A stretch of DNA of 64,000 nucleotides from Candidatus Roseilinea mizusawaensis (GCA_016841965.1 JAEANN010000020.1:1-64000), one strand, 5' to 3'. Shown: positions 44,131 to 53,327, counted from the stretch's first letter. Numbers and translations are program-made. Notes: a model not told the origin generated them from the letters alone.

Positions 44131-45078
44131 ATGGGTGCTTTTCATACAGACGATGACCAACCGGTTCCGGGTTGGGCGCGTCAATTAGGCAGACAGGGCT
44201 ACGACGCCTTTCTGTCGTTGGTCCAGACTTACTTTCGCAATCGCGATATCTCAATTGAGATCGATCAAGAGGAGGGACTCGTCCGACCCGTGTCCGGTGT
44301 TGCCAACTTTATCAGCGTCTTTGGCTTGCACAACATCGTGCAGGCCTGTCGGCAGGCTGACCGTGACGAATGGCGCAATTTGATCGCAGCTCACTTCGAC
44401 TCCATCTTTGACGCTACCGGCGATGACAACGCTCTCGAAGTCGATATGTCCGATTTTGCCCGGCTGAAAAATCGCCTGCGCGCGAGACTGTATCCTGTTG
44501 ATATCACCAATCACACAGCGGAGATTGTGCAGCGCGCTGGCCCCGACGGAACGCTGGAAGTCCTGGTGCTCGATCTGCCGACTACCGTGCGTACAGTTTC
44601 CCGGGCCGAGGCTGAAGTTTGGCGGCTTGACCTGGACGACTTGCTCGATATCGGTCGCCAGAATTTGCGCGCGTCGTGTGTGCTCGCGGAAACCGTCTTC
44701 CCACTCGAACAGGGCACTCGACTCAAAGTGCTGACCGGCGATCCGTACTATGCCGCCAGTCACGCCCTTTTCCTGGAAGCATATCTGCACAGCGATCTGC
44801 CTCATGGTGTGCTGGTCGGCATCCCCAAGCGCGACATGCTGATTTTGCATGAGATTCGAGACATGGGTCTGATGGAAGCGGTCACTTCCATGCTGCAACT
44901 GATCATCGGCATGCATCGTGACGGTCCTGGTTCGCTCAGTCCGTCTTTGTACTGGTATCACGATGGCGAGTTCACAGTTATCCCATACGAGATGGATGAC
45001 GACACCTTGGTACTCGCGCCGCCCGAAGCGTTTGTTGAGCTGATGGAAGAACTGGCAGAATCTGCCGATCTATCGTAG
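44131..45078 (+). CDS. Hypothetical protein, possibly DUF1444/YtpQ-like
   Basis: A 315-residue soluble, acidic protein without membrane segments or a signal peptide. It has alternating predicted strands and helices. PHGVLVGIPKRDMLILHEI recalls the GVL-x-PxRD segment of the DUF1444 family, and LEVLVLDLPTTVRTVSR another conserved stretch. No catalytic motif stands out. It is monocistronic by spacing. The family link is weak. Confidence 0.65.
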   Translation: MGAFHTDDDQPVPGWARQLGRQGYDAFLSLVQTYFRNRDISIEIDQEEGLVRPVSGVANFISVFGLHNIVQACRQADRDEWRNLIAAHFDSIFDATGDDNALEVDMSDFARLKNRLRARLYPVDITNHTAEIVQRAGPDGTLEVLVLDLPTTVRTVSRAEAEVWRLDLDDLLDIGRQNLRASCVLAETVFPLEQGTRLKVLTGDPYYAASHALFLEAYLHSDLPHGVLVGIPKRDMLILHEIRDMGLMEAVTSMLQLIIGMHRDGPGSLSPSLYWYHDGEFTVIPYEMDDDTLVLAPPEAFVELMEELAESADLS

Positions 45079-45134
45079 CGCCATATGCAATGCTGCCGGC
45101 GTGTTTGCTTCATCCGTATGCCGGTTGTTTATCT

Positions 45135-45178
45135 TCACTCACTCAATCAATCACTCATTCATTCAATCACTCACTCAG
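45135..45178. repeat. CACT/AATC/ATTC tetramer repeat before an SDR gene
   Basis: About eleven 4-mers (CACT, CAAT, CATT variants). It ends shortly before the AAAGGA ribosome site of the SDR gene. Confidence 0.8.
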
Positions 45179-45192
45179 GCAAAGGACCCACT

Positions 45193-45981
45193 ATGGATCT
45201 TCATCTCACCAATCGTGTAGCCGTGGTCATGGCGGCAAGCAAAGGACTGGGCGCAGCGACAGCCCGTGTGTTTGCGCAGGAGGGCGCTCGTGTGGTGATC
45301 TCGGCGCGAAACGCCGAGGCGCTGCGCGACACGGCGCAGTCTATCGCGCACGACACCGGCGCAACCGTGCTGCCGGTGGTTGCCGACTCATCGCGCGCCG
45401 ATGACATCGTGCGCCTGATCGAAACCGCTCGCGCGACCTTCGGGACGATCGATGCGCTGGTGGTGAACGCCGGCGGCCCACCATCTGGGCGCTTTGTTGA
45501 CTTCGACGATGCCGTGTGGCAGTCTGCCATCGACTTGACGCTGATGAGCGCAGTGCGAGCGGCCCGCCAGGCCTATGCTGCCATGCGCGAACAGAAGTCA
45601 GGCAGCATCACGTTTATCACGTCTGTGGGTGTCAAGCACACGCTTGACAATCTCTTGCTCAGCAACAGCCTACGGCTGGCGGTCGTGGGTCTTGCCAAGA
45701 CCCTGTCGCGCGAATTCGGCCCCGATAACATCCGGGTGAACGTGATCTGCCCCGGCTACACTGCCACCGATCGAATCATCTCGCTCGCGCAGGCCAATGC
45801 GGCGCGCAATAACACCACCGTCGAGGATGAGCTGGCGAAAGTGGGGTCGAATGTGCCGCTGGGTCGCGTGGCCGATCCGATGGAGTTTGGCCGGGCGTGT
45901 GTGTTTCTTGCCTCGCCGGCTGCCGGCTACATTACCGGGGCTGCGCTCATGGTTGATGGCGGCATGAGCAGGGTCATGTGA
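45193..45981 (+). CDS. Atypical SDR lacking the YxxxK pair (ketoreductase-like)
   Basis: 262 residues with a Rossmann fold. The glycine motif is altered to MAASKGLG, where TGxxxGIG is usual. NAGGPP and the late MVDGGMSRVM are kept. At the catalytic position the sequence reads LLSNSLRLAVVGLAKTL, with Ser/Asn/Arg where Tyr-x3-Lys should be. This matches a known divergent BKR-like SDR group with an imperfect tetrad; activity is uncertain. AAAGGA precedes the ATG at 45193. Confidence 0.82.
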   Translation: MDLHLTNRVAVVMAASKGLGAATARVFAQEGARVVISARNAEALRDTAQSIAHDTGATVLPVVADSSRADDIVRLIETARATFGTIDALVVNAGGPPSGRFVDFDDAVWQSAIDLTLMSAVRAARQAYAAMREQKSGSITFITSVGVKHTLDNLLLSNSLRLAVVGLAKTLSREFGPDNIRVNVICPGYTATDRIISLAQANAARNNTTVEDELAKVGSNVPLGRVADPMEFGRACVFLASPAAGYITGAALMVDGGMSRVM

Positions 45982-46001
45982 TGTTAGATTGATATGTGGG
46001 T

Positions 46002-46493
46002 ATGCGCGTTCGTCCTGCGACTCGGTCGGATGTTCCGGCCATTCTCGACATCTACAACGAGGCGGTAATCCACACGACTGCTTCATACGACTACGAGCCA
46101 AGCAGCCTGGAGGCGCGCATGGCTTGGTTTGAGGCGCACGCCAGCGCAGGGTATCCGGTCTACGTGGCCGAAGATGGCGCACAAGGTGTGGTAGGGTGGA
46201 GTGCGCTGAGCGAATTTCGCACCCGAATCGGATATCGATTCACAGTTGAGGACTCGGTGTACATTGCTCCTAGCTGCCGGGGGCGCGGACTGGGCCGGCA
46301 ACTGTTGGCGCCGCTGATTGAACAGGCCCGTCTGAGTGGGTATCGCGCCATCATTGCCGTCATCGACGCCGAAAACATCCCCAGCATTCGCCTGCACGCC
46401 GGCTTTGGTTTCGAGCGTGTGGCCCATCTCAAACAGGTGGGTTATAAGTTTGGCCGCTGGCTGGACGTGGTTTACATGGAGCTGCTGGTCTGA
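46002..46493 (+). CDS. GNAT N-acetyltransferase (phosphinothricin-acetyltransferase-like)
   Basis: 163 residues. MRVRPATRSDVPAILDIYNEAV is the typical start of the PAT/Bar group. The acetyl-CoA loop is SCRGRGLGRQLL, and GFGFERVAHLKQVGYKFGRWLDVV is the diagnostic C-terminal part. It acetylates an amino group of a small molecule, in related enzymes phosphinothricin or methionine sulfone; the natural substrate is unknown. The GTG at 45996 is an alternative start. Confidence 0.88.
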   Translation: MRVRPATRSDVPAILDIYNEAVIHTTASYDYEPSSLEARMAWFEAHASAGYPVYVAEDGAQGVVGWSALSEFRTRIGYRFTVEDSVYIAPSCRGRGLGRQLLAPLIEQARLSGYRAIIAVIDAENIPSIRLHAGFGFERVAHLKQVGYKFGRWLDVVYMELLV

Positions 46494-46524
46494 GTTGTGG
46501 CAGCCGGGCAGACGCTCGCCAATC

Positions 46525-47211
46525 ATGCACAAAGTCATTTTCTTTGATCTCGACGACACGCTGTACCCGCGCAGCGCCCAACTCATGCGCATGATCGGTG
46601 AGCGTATCACCGACTACATCATCCATACCATTGGCATCCCCGCCGATCAGGCCGACGCTGCGCGCCGGCGCTGGCGCAGCCGGTACGGCACAGCCTTGCG
46701 TGGTTTGATTGAGGATGGCTATGCGTTTGACCTTGACGATTTCTTCCGCTATGTGCACGACATTCCGCTGGGTCATGTGATACCCGACCCAGCATTGCGG
46801 GCCATGTTGCTGCGTCTGCCGTTGCGGCGCGTGGTGCTCACCAACTCGAATATCGAACACGCCGATCGCATCCTGGCGCATTTGCAGATTGCCGATTGTT
46901 TTGAGCGGGTGATCGACATTCGCGCGCTGGGGCTGATTAATAAACCAGACCCACGCGCCTACGCGCTGGCGCTGGAAATGGTTGGCGTGTCCGCCGATGA
47001 GGCCATCCTGGTCGAGGACACGCCGGCTAATGTGACGCCGGCCCGCGCGCTGGGCATGACAACCATTCTGGTCGACTGCCCGCCGGGGCCTGCCGGCGTG
47101 ATCCGCGACGCCGATTTCTTTGCCCCAGACATTCTTGGCGTTGAGGCAATTGTGTCCGATCTTCTCAAGCAGCGGACAAGCATCGGAACTGACACAACTC
47201 AAACAGTGTAA
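46525..47211 (+). CDS. HAD-family pyrimidine 5'-nucleotidase-like hydrolase
   Basis: 228 residues. FFDLDDTLYPRS holds both catalytic Asp, VLTNSNIEH is motif II, INKPDPRAY holds the Lys, and LVEDTPANV is the metal motif. The DLDDTLYP form marks the yeast SDT1/PHM8-like pyrimidine 5'-nucleotidase group. It starts 31 nt after the acetyltransferase stop, so the two are probably co-transcribed. Confidence 0.87.
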   Translation: MHKVIFFDLDDTLYPRSAQLMRMIGERITDYIIHTIGIPADQADAARRRWRSRYGTALRGLIEDGYAFDLDDFFRYVHDIPLGHVIPDPALRAMLLRLPLRRVVLTNSNIEHADRILAHLQIADCFERVIDIRALGLINKPDPRAYALALEMVGVSADEAILVEDTPANVTPARALGMTTILVDCPPGPAGVIRDADFFAPDILGVEAIVSDLLKQRTSIGTDTTQTV

Positions 47212-47252
47212 GGCGTTCGCGGAATGGCTGGATTGCTTCGGGATTGCTGCGC

Positions 47253-48140
47253 TTACAGCAGTGCCTGCAGCGCCCGATAGCCGATCACGTGTACTCCGAT
47301 TCCCTTCAGGTAACGCGGGATTTCGGGGCGCAGGAACGTTTCGAGGTTGGCGACCCGGCTGGGCCAGTCCGGCGCAATGGCGCGCAGTTCGGGGGTGTCT
47401 TCGGCGGGATGCAAGATAAACACCGTGATGCCGGCCGGCAGCGCGTCGAACGCGCGTTTGGCGTAGTCGAGCTGGTCATGGGGATTGCTCAGCGGCATAC
47501 CGGTGGTGCGGTCGATCAACGGCACGCCGGCTGACTCCAGTTCGGCCAACAGGCGCGCTGTGTGATCGGCGTCTTCTGCGCTCATGCCGCGTTGCTGCAA
47601 TTGCGTCCTGTCCATGCGCGGCAGCATTGGCACGAGATGGTGCGCCAGCGCCAGGTCGATGTAGCCGCGCAGCAGAGCGGTGTGCATGACAGCGCCCATG
47701 TGGGTGTCGATGTGGGTGAGCGGGACGCCGGCGGCGCGTGCGCGCGCGACCTGCGCAGCCAGTTCACGGTGTGCAGCCTCCGGCGCAGCGTGACGTTGGG
47801 CGTCCTGGGTTGTGCGATAGAAGCAACCTTCATCGTCCATCAGCCCAGAGGCCGGATCACGGGTAGAGAGCGGCCCCCAGCGGTAGAGATCCCATTCGCA
47901 GGTAAGGGTGGTGTGCACACCCATGTCCACATCAGGGTGGGCGCGGCAGAAAGCGACGGCGGCCGGGAACCATGCGCAGGGGGGCATCAGCGCGGCTGAG
48001 GAGATGCTGCCGGCCTCAATTAATTTCGCATAGGCAGAGATTGTGGCCTGACACATGCCAACATCATCTGCATGAATAATCACCACACGATCAGTATCAC
48101 ACAGGCCAAGCCGGCGCAGCACTGGGTTCGGGCCAAGCAT
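47253..48140 (-). CDS. YdjC/ChbG-type carbohydrate deacetylase
   Basis: 295 residues. The metal-binding motif is VIIHADDVGM (His-x-Asp-Asp) with HIDTHMG downstream, plus GVHTTLTCEW. These are the marks of the ChbG/HpnK polysaccharide-deacetylase family, which removes N-acetyl groups from oligosaccharides. The ATG at 48140 lies 19 nt after the rhaB stop and has TTGAGG 9 nt upstream. As the last gene of the rhamnose operon it may deacetylate an acetylated rhamnoside. That substrate is inference. Confidence 0.85.
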   Translation of the reverse strand: MLGPNPVLRRLGLCDTDRVVIIHADDVGMCQATISAYAKLIEAGSISSAALMPPCAWFPAAVAFCRAHPDVDMGVHTTLTCEWDLYRWGPLSTRDPASGLMDDEGCFYRTTQDAQRHAAPEAAHRELAAQVARARAAGVPLTHIDTHMGAVMHTALLRGYIDLALAHHLVPMLPRMDRTQLQQRGMSAEDADHTARLLAELESAGVPLIDRTTGMPLSNPHDQLDYAKRAFDALPAGITVFILHPAEDTPELRAIAPDWPSRVANLETFLRPEIPRYLKGIGVHVIGYRALQALL

Positions 48141-48159
48141 CCGATAAAACCTCAAGGCA

Positions 48160-49578
48160 TCAATGCTTCGGCTCAAATCGAACGATGTCGAATGAGCGCC
48201 GCACGACCTCACGCAGTTCCGCAAGCGAGCCAATCTCGCCGGCGCCCATCGCCTGAGTCAACACATTGCCAATGGCAGTGCCCTCCACTGGCCCGGCGAT
48301 CACTGGCCGGCGGCATACGTTGGCAGTGAGCTGGTTCAAGATGTGGCTGCGCGAGCCGCCGCCGACTACGTGAATCGTCTCGATGCGCTGGCCGATCAAA
48401 CCTTCGATCTGTTCGATCACCGTGCGATAGGCCTGTGCCAGGCTGGCGTAGATCAGGCGGGCAAACTCACCAGGCGTGCTGGGTACAGGCTGGTGCGTCT
48501 GCTGACATTTCTGCACGATTGCCTTGCGCATGTCGGCCGGATGCAGAAAAGCGTCGTCGTTCGGATCCACGACCGACGGAAAGCCAGAAGCCTCGTTAGC
48601 CATTTGAGTGATCTGGTCGTAAGAGTAGTCGCGCCCCTCAGCTTTCCACTCGGCCCGGCAACGTTGAATCAGCCACAGCCCCATCACATTCTTCAGCAAA
48701 CGGATCTTGCCGCCAACCCCGCCCTCATTGGTGACGTTGGCAGCTAGCGCCTGCGCGTTGATGACCGGCTGATCAACTTCTACGCCGACTAGCGACCATG
48801 TGCCCGACGAGATGTAGGCGCGGGCGCCGCTGCCCGGCGCAAACGGCACGGCAGCTACGGCAGAAGCCGTGTCATGCGAGCCAACCAGCACGACCGCTGC
48901 ATCATTGATCCCGGCTTCGTCGCGCACGCTGGGCAAGAGTTGCCCCAGCTTTGTGCCCGGCATCACTACATCACCGAACAGCGAAGCCGGCATTCCCACC
49001 CCTTCGAGCAGCTCGTGCGACCAGGCTCGGGCGCGGGCGTCAAACGCTTGCGATGTGGTGGCGATGGTGTACTCGTTGGCCATCACGCCCGTCATCCAAT
49101 AGTGCAGCAGATCGGGCATCATCAGGCAGCGCCGGGCCAGATCGACCTTGCCGGGGTTATGCTCGCGCTCTACAGACCACTGGTAAAGGGTGTTGATGGG
49201 CATGAACTGGATGCCGGTGATCTCGAAGATACGCTCGCGCCCCAGTTTGGCGCATACCCGCTCCAGTACGCCATCGGTGCGCGCATCGCGGTAGCAGTAC
49301 GGATTGGCGAGCAGGTCGCCGTTCTGATCGACCAGTGCGTAATCCACGCCCCACGTGTCCACGCCCATGGCTGCCACATCGCCGGACTGGGCAGCGGCGC
49401 GCATGCCGTTTTTGATTTCGCGCCACAGGCCAAGGATGTCCCAGTACAGGTTGTCCTTCACCCGCACGCCGCCGTTGGGGAAGCGATGCGCTTCGCTCAG
49501 GGTCAGTTTACCGTCGCGCAGGTCGCCGATGATGGCGCGCCCGCTTTCTGCGCCGATATCGAATGCAAGATACCTCAT
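48160..49578 (-). CDS. rhaB: Rhamnulokinase
   Basis: A 472-residue FGGY-family kinase that phosphorylates L-rhamnulose at C1. MRYLAFDIGAESGRAIIGDL is the N-terminal phosphate motif, MGVDTWGVDYALVD the sugar-binding segment with catalytic Asp, VGSHDTASAV the ATPase core and HVVGGGSRSHILNQL the adenosine motif. The length is normal for RhaB. It lies in the leftward rha operon behind rhaI, separated by a heptad-repeat spacer with a 14-bp hairpin. Confidence 0.93.
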   Translation of the reverse strand: MRYLAFDIGAESGRAIIGDLRDGKLTLSEAHRFPNGGVRVKDNLYWDILGLWREIKNGMRAAAQSGDVAAMGVDTWGVDYALVDQNGDLLANPYCYRDARTDGVLERVCAKLGRERIFEITGIQFMPINTLYQWSVEREHNPGKVDLARRCLMMPDLLHYWMTGVMANEYTIATTSQAFDARARAWSHELLEGVGMPASLFGDVVMPGTKLGQLLPSVRDEAGINDAAVVLVGSHDTASAVAAVPFAPGSGARAYISSGTWSLVGVEVDQPVINAQALAANVTNEGGVGGKIRLLKNVMGLWLIQRCRAEWKAEGRDYSYDQITQMANEASGFPSVVDPNDDAFLHPADMRKAIVQKCQQTHQPVPSTPGEFARLIYASLAQAYRTVIEQIEGLIGQRIETIHVVGGGSRSHILNQLTANVCRRPVIAGPVEGTAIGNVLTQAMGAGEIGSLAELREVVRRSFDIVRFEPKH

Positions 49579-49584
49579 AATGGC

Positions 49585-49675
49585 GATTTTCGATTCTCGA
49601 TTTTGGATTTGTCAATCAGTTGTGGATTGCGAGACGGTGGGCACTCGCAATCCACAATCGCAAATCGCTAATCGG
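49585..49675. repeat. 13-heptad palindromic array between rhaB and rhaI
   Basis: Thirteen 7-mers keep register across the whole 91 bp. The left half is GATTTTC-type and the right half CAATCGC-type, i.e. inverted. The core arms TTGTGGATTGCGAG (49620-49633) and CTCGCAATCCACAA (49644-49657) pair perfectly over a 10-nt loop. The array supplies the rhaI stop codon. Confidence 0.92.
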
Positions 49676-50885
49676 CGGTGGGGTAGCCACTGCCGCCGGC
49701 GTCAGCGATGCCGCGCTGCTGAGCAATTTTGGCTTCGTACCCGCTGGCGTGCAATGCGTGAATGGGGTCGGGGTCGATGCCCATTTCGATGCGCACCTGT
49801 TCGAGCAATGGGCGCACATCGGTCTCGAAAGCTGCATTCAGTTCACGATAAGCGCCCAGCACGTCGCACTCGGCTTGCTTCTCGGCCAGCGCCTTGCGAT
49901 TGACAATCAATGCTTTGGCATAGGCGCTTTGAATGTTCATGACCGATTGAACCATGGCTTCGATCTTCGGCTCGATGTTGTGAGACTGGTCGATCATGTA
50001 GGCTACGTCTTTGGCTGCGTCGCCGGCATTCACCAATTCGTGATAGATCAAGAACAGCTCGAACGGATTGGAAGTGCCAACGATTAGGTCGTCGTCGCCG
50101 TATTTGCGAGCATTGAAGTGGAAGCCGCCTAGCCGGCCCAGGTCGAGCAGGGTCGCCACGATGTGCTCGATATTGGTGCCCTGGGGGTGATGACCGGTGT
50201 CAACCAGCACGACCGCCTGCGGGCCAAGCTGCATCGCCAGGCTGTAGGCCACACCCCAGTCGCTCAGGTCGGTGTGGTAAAACGCTGGCTCGTAGAACTT
50301 ATACTCGATCAGCATGCGCATGGAGGCCGGCATGGCCGCATACACCTCGGCCAGTGATTCAATCATGCGATGCCGGCGACCCACCAGTGAATCTTGGCCG
50401 GCGTAGTTGGTGCCGTCGGCGTACCACAGGCTCAACGCATTCGACCCCAACACTTTGGCAATCTCGATGCATTCCAGATGATGATCGACGGCTTTGCGGC
50501 GCACCTTCGGGTCTGGATGGGTGATGCTGCCAAACTTGTAGATATCATTTTGGAACGTATTCGTGTTGATTGCGCCGAGGCGAATGCCCAGATCGGTCGC
50601 TTCTTGTCGCAGTTCTTCCCAGTCTTTCACCTTATCCCACGGGATGTGCAGTGCTACGGTCGGGCACACGCCGGTTAGCTTGTTGACCATGGCGGCATCG
50701 GCGATCTTCTCGTGCACATCGCGCGCGGCGCCAGGATAGGCAAAGGTCTTGAAGCGCGTGCCGCTGTTCCCATAGCCCCACGACGGCGTCTCGATATGCT
50801 GCGTCTTGAGCTTTGACTTGACCCACTCAACATCGATGCCGCGTTCGGTCAGGTGTTCGGCCAGTATCTCGTATTGTTTGCTCAT
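49668..50885 (-). CDS. rhaI: L-rhamnose isomerase (RhaI type)
   Basis: A 405-residue xylose-isomerase-like TIM barrel that converts L-rhamnose to L-rhamnulose. [15 protein letters not shown] and [13 protein letters not shown] are the RhaI N-terminal motifs. Metal ligands lie in [23 protein letters not shown] and [18 protein letters not shown]. It resembles the Pseudomonas stutzeri/Gram-positive type rather than E. coli RhaA. It lies between rhaM and rhaB in one leftward operon. Confidence 0.93.
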   Translation of the reverse strand: MSKQYEILAEHLTERGIDVEWVKSKLKTQHIETPSWGYGNSGTRFKTFAYPGAARDVHEKIADAAMVNKLTGVCPTVALHIPWDKVKDWEELRQEATDLGIRLGAINTNTFQNDIYKFGSITHPDPKVRRKAVDHHLECIEIAKVLGSNALSLWYADGTNYAGQDSLVGRRHRMIESLAEVYAAMPASMRMLIEYKFYEPAFYHTDLSDWGVAYSLAMQLGPQAVVLVDTGHHPQGTNIEHIVATLLDLGRLGGFHFNARKYGDDDLIVGTSNPFELFLIYHELVNAGDAAKDVAYMIDQSHNIEPKIEAMVQSVMNIQSAYAKALIVNRKALAEKQAECDVLGAYRELNAAFETDVRPLLEQVRIEMGIDPDPIHALHASGYEAKIAQQRGIADAGGSGYPTAD

Positions 50886-50966
50886 GATGACTCCTGGTTA
50901 AGGTGGCAGATCACAGATGACAGTGCGCGGGCGCTACGCGGGCGCTAGATGAGATGATTGCGCAGC

Positions 50967-51015
50967 TTCTGATTTCTGTGTTCTGATTTCTGTGTTCTGT
51001 GTTCTCACTACTCCC
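50967..51015. repeat. Heptad array between rhaI and rhaM
   Basis: TTCTGAT, TTCTGTG, TTCTGAT, TTCTGTG x2, TTCTCAC and TACTCCC in perfect 7-bp register. It ends 2 bases from the rhaM stop codon. Confidence 0.9.
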
Positions 51016-51017
51016 GT

Positions 51018-51338
51018 TCAGTCCAGATGAAACACTTCTTCCAACACCAGCAACCCCTGGTCCGGCCGCTGGTCTCCCAGTTGCTCAAAGAAGGGGGCCA
51101 TGTCGGCTTGCCAGCGCGCATTGACTTCCTTTGCCGCCATGCCGGCCCGGGCTGCCTCGAAGTCTGGCGTCTCGAGATAGCCGAACAGGGTGCCATCCTC
51201 GCGCAGAAACAGTGAGTAATTGCGCCAGCCGGTTTCTCGCAGCGCAGCCAGCATCTCCGGCCAAACCTCACGATGGCGATGCTTGTACTCCTCGATTTTG
51301 TCCTGCTTCACTTTTAGCAGGAATGCAACTCGTTGCAT
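51018..51338 (-). CDS. rhaM: L-rhamnose mutarotase
   Basis: 106 residues, the usual RhaM length. It interconverts rhamnose anomers ahead of the isomerase. MQRVAFLLKVKQDKIEEYKHRH (catalytic His region), REVWPEMLAALRETGWRNYSLFL and LFGYLETPDFEAA match the family. The ATG at 51338 gives the family start; GAGG precedes it. It lies 38 nt downstream of the regulator gene. Confidence 0.93.
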   Translation of the reverse strand: MQRVAFLLKVKQDKIEEYKHRHREVWPEMLAALRETGWRNYSLFLREDGTLFGYLETPDFEAARAGMAAKEVNARWQADMAPFFEQLGDQRPDQGLLVLEEVFHLD

Positions 51339-51376
51339 GGGTGCCTCTTTAGTTTTATCAGATGCGGCGCAACCTT

Positions 51377-53155
51377 TTAGCGCGCCATCGCCGTGGCGCT
51401 CGATTCGACGACTTTGACCTCGCGATTTGCTGCGCACAACGGCATGTGCTCGTCATTGACAGCGTCCGCGGGGTACATTTGCCGGACATTATCAGGCGTG
51501 ATCAGCATGTGGTCGGTGAACACGGCCGGCGGTGTGCGGCGATTCATCAGGATGTCAATCGCCAGTTGGATTGCCTTTGGCCCATAGTTTTCTGGGAAGT
51601 AGTCGACTGCGCCGATGAGCATGGGGTTATGGGCGGCAAGTTCGCGGCGGATGCGCGTGCTGGCATTCTGGCTGATGACGGCGGTGTGGTGTTGCCGGTC
51701 GAGTGTTTGTGCGGCTGCCAACGCCCCAAGCGCCGAATTCGCGTTGATGCCGACGAAGAGCACGCGCTTGCCCCACGGGATATTGCGCAAGGCTTGGGTG
51801 GCTGCCAGTTGTGATCCCTCCAGGTCGCCGCGTGTCGCGTAGCGCTGGATATCGTCGCCGGCGATTGGAATGGCTGCGCGCAAGCTGTCGATCTGACCTT
51901 GAATGCGCGCGGCCGGCACCGGCCCCGACTCCGGCTGCCCCAGGCACACCACCTTGTCCACCCGCCCGTTCCAGTGCTCCTGAATCCAGCGCACGGCAGC
52001 GTCCCCGGCGATGCGCCCGGCGCGATAGTTGTCCACGCCCAAGAACGTAGCTCCCGGCGCTGGGATGTCGATGGCAATGACTGGAATCTGCGCCGAGCGG
52101 AACATATCCATCACAATGTTGTTGATGCGCTCGTCCTGCTGATACTCGATCAGCAGGTCTACTTTGGCGTCTAGTAGACGCCGCGCGTTGGTCAAGGCAA
52201 TGTCTGGATCAGCCTGGTTGTCGGCAAGCAACAACTCGATCGAGCCGCGTTGATGCGCCGCGCGCTCGATGCTTTGCCGCACCGAAACGGCAAACTCTTG
52301 CTTTTCAGTCAAGTTGGCGAAGCCGATGCGCCACTTGCGTTCCTGTGGGGCATCGGCGCACAACTGGGTGATGTGTTCGCCGCACAATGAGACTTGTACG
52401 CCGGCTGCGCGCAAGGTGTTCAGCATATCGGGTGGGGCGCTTTCGCCGGTGATCAGGTGATGGGCCTGATGCAAATTGGCAAAGCTGACGAGAGCCGACC
52501 GGCCCACTGCGTCGGCGTTGCCCAGCATGATCGCTGTTTGCGCGCTGCCCAGCATGGCTGCTTTGGTCTGTGCGCTGGCGATGTCGTCCTCGGCGAAGCC
52601 CTGTTGCTGGCTTAGGCCATCGAACGTGATGAACGCCTTTTGCGCGCGCAGGCCGGCCAGTGCTGCGGCTGCAGTTGGCCCGTCGAGGCTCACGCGGCCC
52701 TGGCGCATCTGCCCGCCGATCAAAATGACGGTGTGCCCCGGGTTACGCACCAGCGCTGTGGCGATGTGAATGCTGTTGGTGAGCACCGTCAAGGTTTTCA
52801 GGCGCAGCAAGTCGTCAACCATGGCCTGCGTGATTGGGCTGCCGGCGACCAGAATCGAGTCGCCTTCCTTCACCAATGAGGCGGCGCGCTTGGCGATTGT
52901 GAGGATTGCTTTGTAATCCGCTTGGTTGTTGGCCCCGGCGGGCGGCAATGGGCCGGCCGCCTGCCCATGCTGTATGCCGCTTAAGACTGCACCGCCGTGC
53001 GTGCGGATCACGTCGCCCTGGGCCTGTAGGGCGCGCAGGTCATTCCGCACAGTGCCCTCAGAAACCTGAAGCAACTCTACCAATTGAGTCAGGCTGACTG
53101 TTCCGTTCTGTAACAGCAGATCGATGATCGCGCGTCGGCGTTCGATGGGCTTCAT
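51377..53155 (-). CDS. DeoR regulator fused to a periplasmic-binding-type sugar domain
   Basis: 592 residues, about twice the length of a normal DeoR regulator. Residues 1-57 are the DeoR helix-turn-helix (RRRAIIDLLLQNGTVSLTQL with recognition helix VSEGTVRNDL). Residues ~78-240 are the DeoRC phosphosugar sensor (EGDSILVAGSP, LTNSIHIA, GGQMRQGRVS, EDDIASAQTKAAML). Residues ~275-570 are a LacI/RbsB-like binding domain (WRIGFANL, IPVIAIDIPAPGATFLGVDN, VLFVGINANSALG). There is no signal peptide, so both sensors are cytoplasmic. It is first in the rhamnose operon and presumably regulates it and the divergent operon. Confidence 0.87.
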   Translation of the reverse strand: MKPIERRRAIIDLLLQNGTVSLTQLVELLQVSEGTVRNDLRALQAQGDVIRTHGGAVLSGIQHGQAAGPLPPAGANNQADYKAILTIAKRAASLVKEGDSILVAGSPITQAMVDDLLRLKTLTVLTNSIHIATALVRNPGHTVILIGGQMRQGRVSLDGPTAAAALAGLRAQKAFITFDGLSQQQGFAEDDIASAQTKAAMLGSAQTAIMLGNADAVGRSALVSFANLHQAHHLITGESAPPDMLNTLRAAGVQVSLCGEHITQLCADAPQERKWRIGFANLTEKQEFAVSVRQSIERAAHQRGSIELLLADNQADPDIALTNARRLLDAKVDLLIEYQQDERINNIVMDMFRSAQIPVIAIDIPAPGATFLGVDNYRAGRIAGDAAVRWIQEHWNGRVDKVVCLGQPESGPVPAARIQGQIDSLRAAIPIAGDDIQRYATRGDLEGSQLAATQALRNIPWGKRVLFVGINANSALGALAAAQTLDRQHHTAVISQNASTRIRRELAAHNPMLIGAVDYFPENYGPKAIQLAIDILMNRRTPPAVFTDHMLITPDNVRQMYPADAVNDEHMPLCAANREVKVVESSATAMAR

Positions 53156-53185
53156 ACATGCAGCCTCATGCCTTTGTGGTTGCAG

Positions 53186-53213
53186 ATTATAGAAGCAGCA
53201 TTCGGCTTGTCAA
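53186..53213 (-). promoter_or_regulatory. Consensus sigma-70 promoter of the rha operon
   Basis: On the minus strand TTGACA (53213-53208), a 16-nt spacer and TATAAT (53191-53186). Both hexamers are perfect. The predicted leader to the regulator ATG is about 25 nt. Confidence 0.75.
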
Positions 53214-53298
53214 TCGCGCAAGGCGCCGTGCGGGAATTCTTGCCGAAACACTGGCTGGTTCGCGCAAGTTTGTGGATACAACGATCCTTGCTGCTGTG

Positions 53299-53327
53299 TT
53301 GACAACGAATTGGGCGAGGGCTATCCT
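53299..53327 (+). promoter_or_regulatory. Promoter of the divergent sugar operon
   Basis: TTGACA (53299-53304), a 17-nt spacer, TATCCT (53322-53327). The -35 is inside the small palindrome GTTGACAAC (53298-53306), a possible operator half of the DeoR-type regulator. The operator role is inference. Confidence 0.55.
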
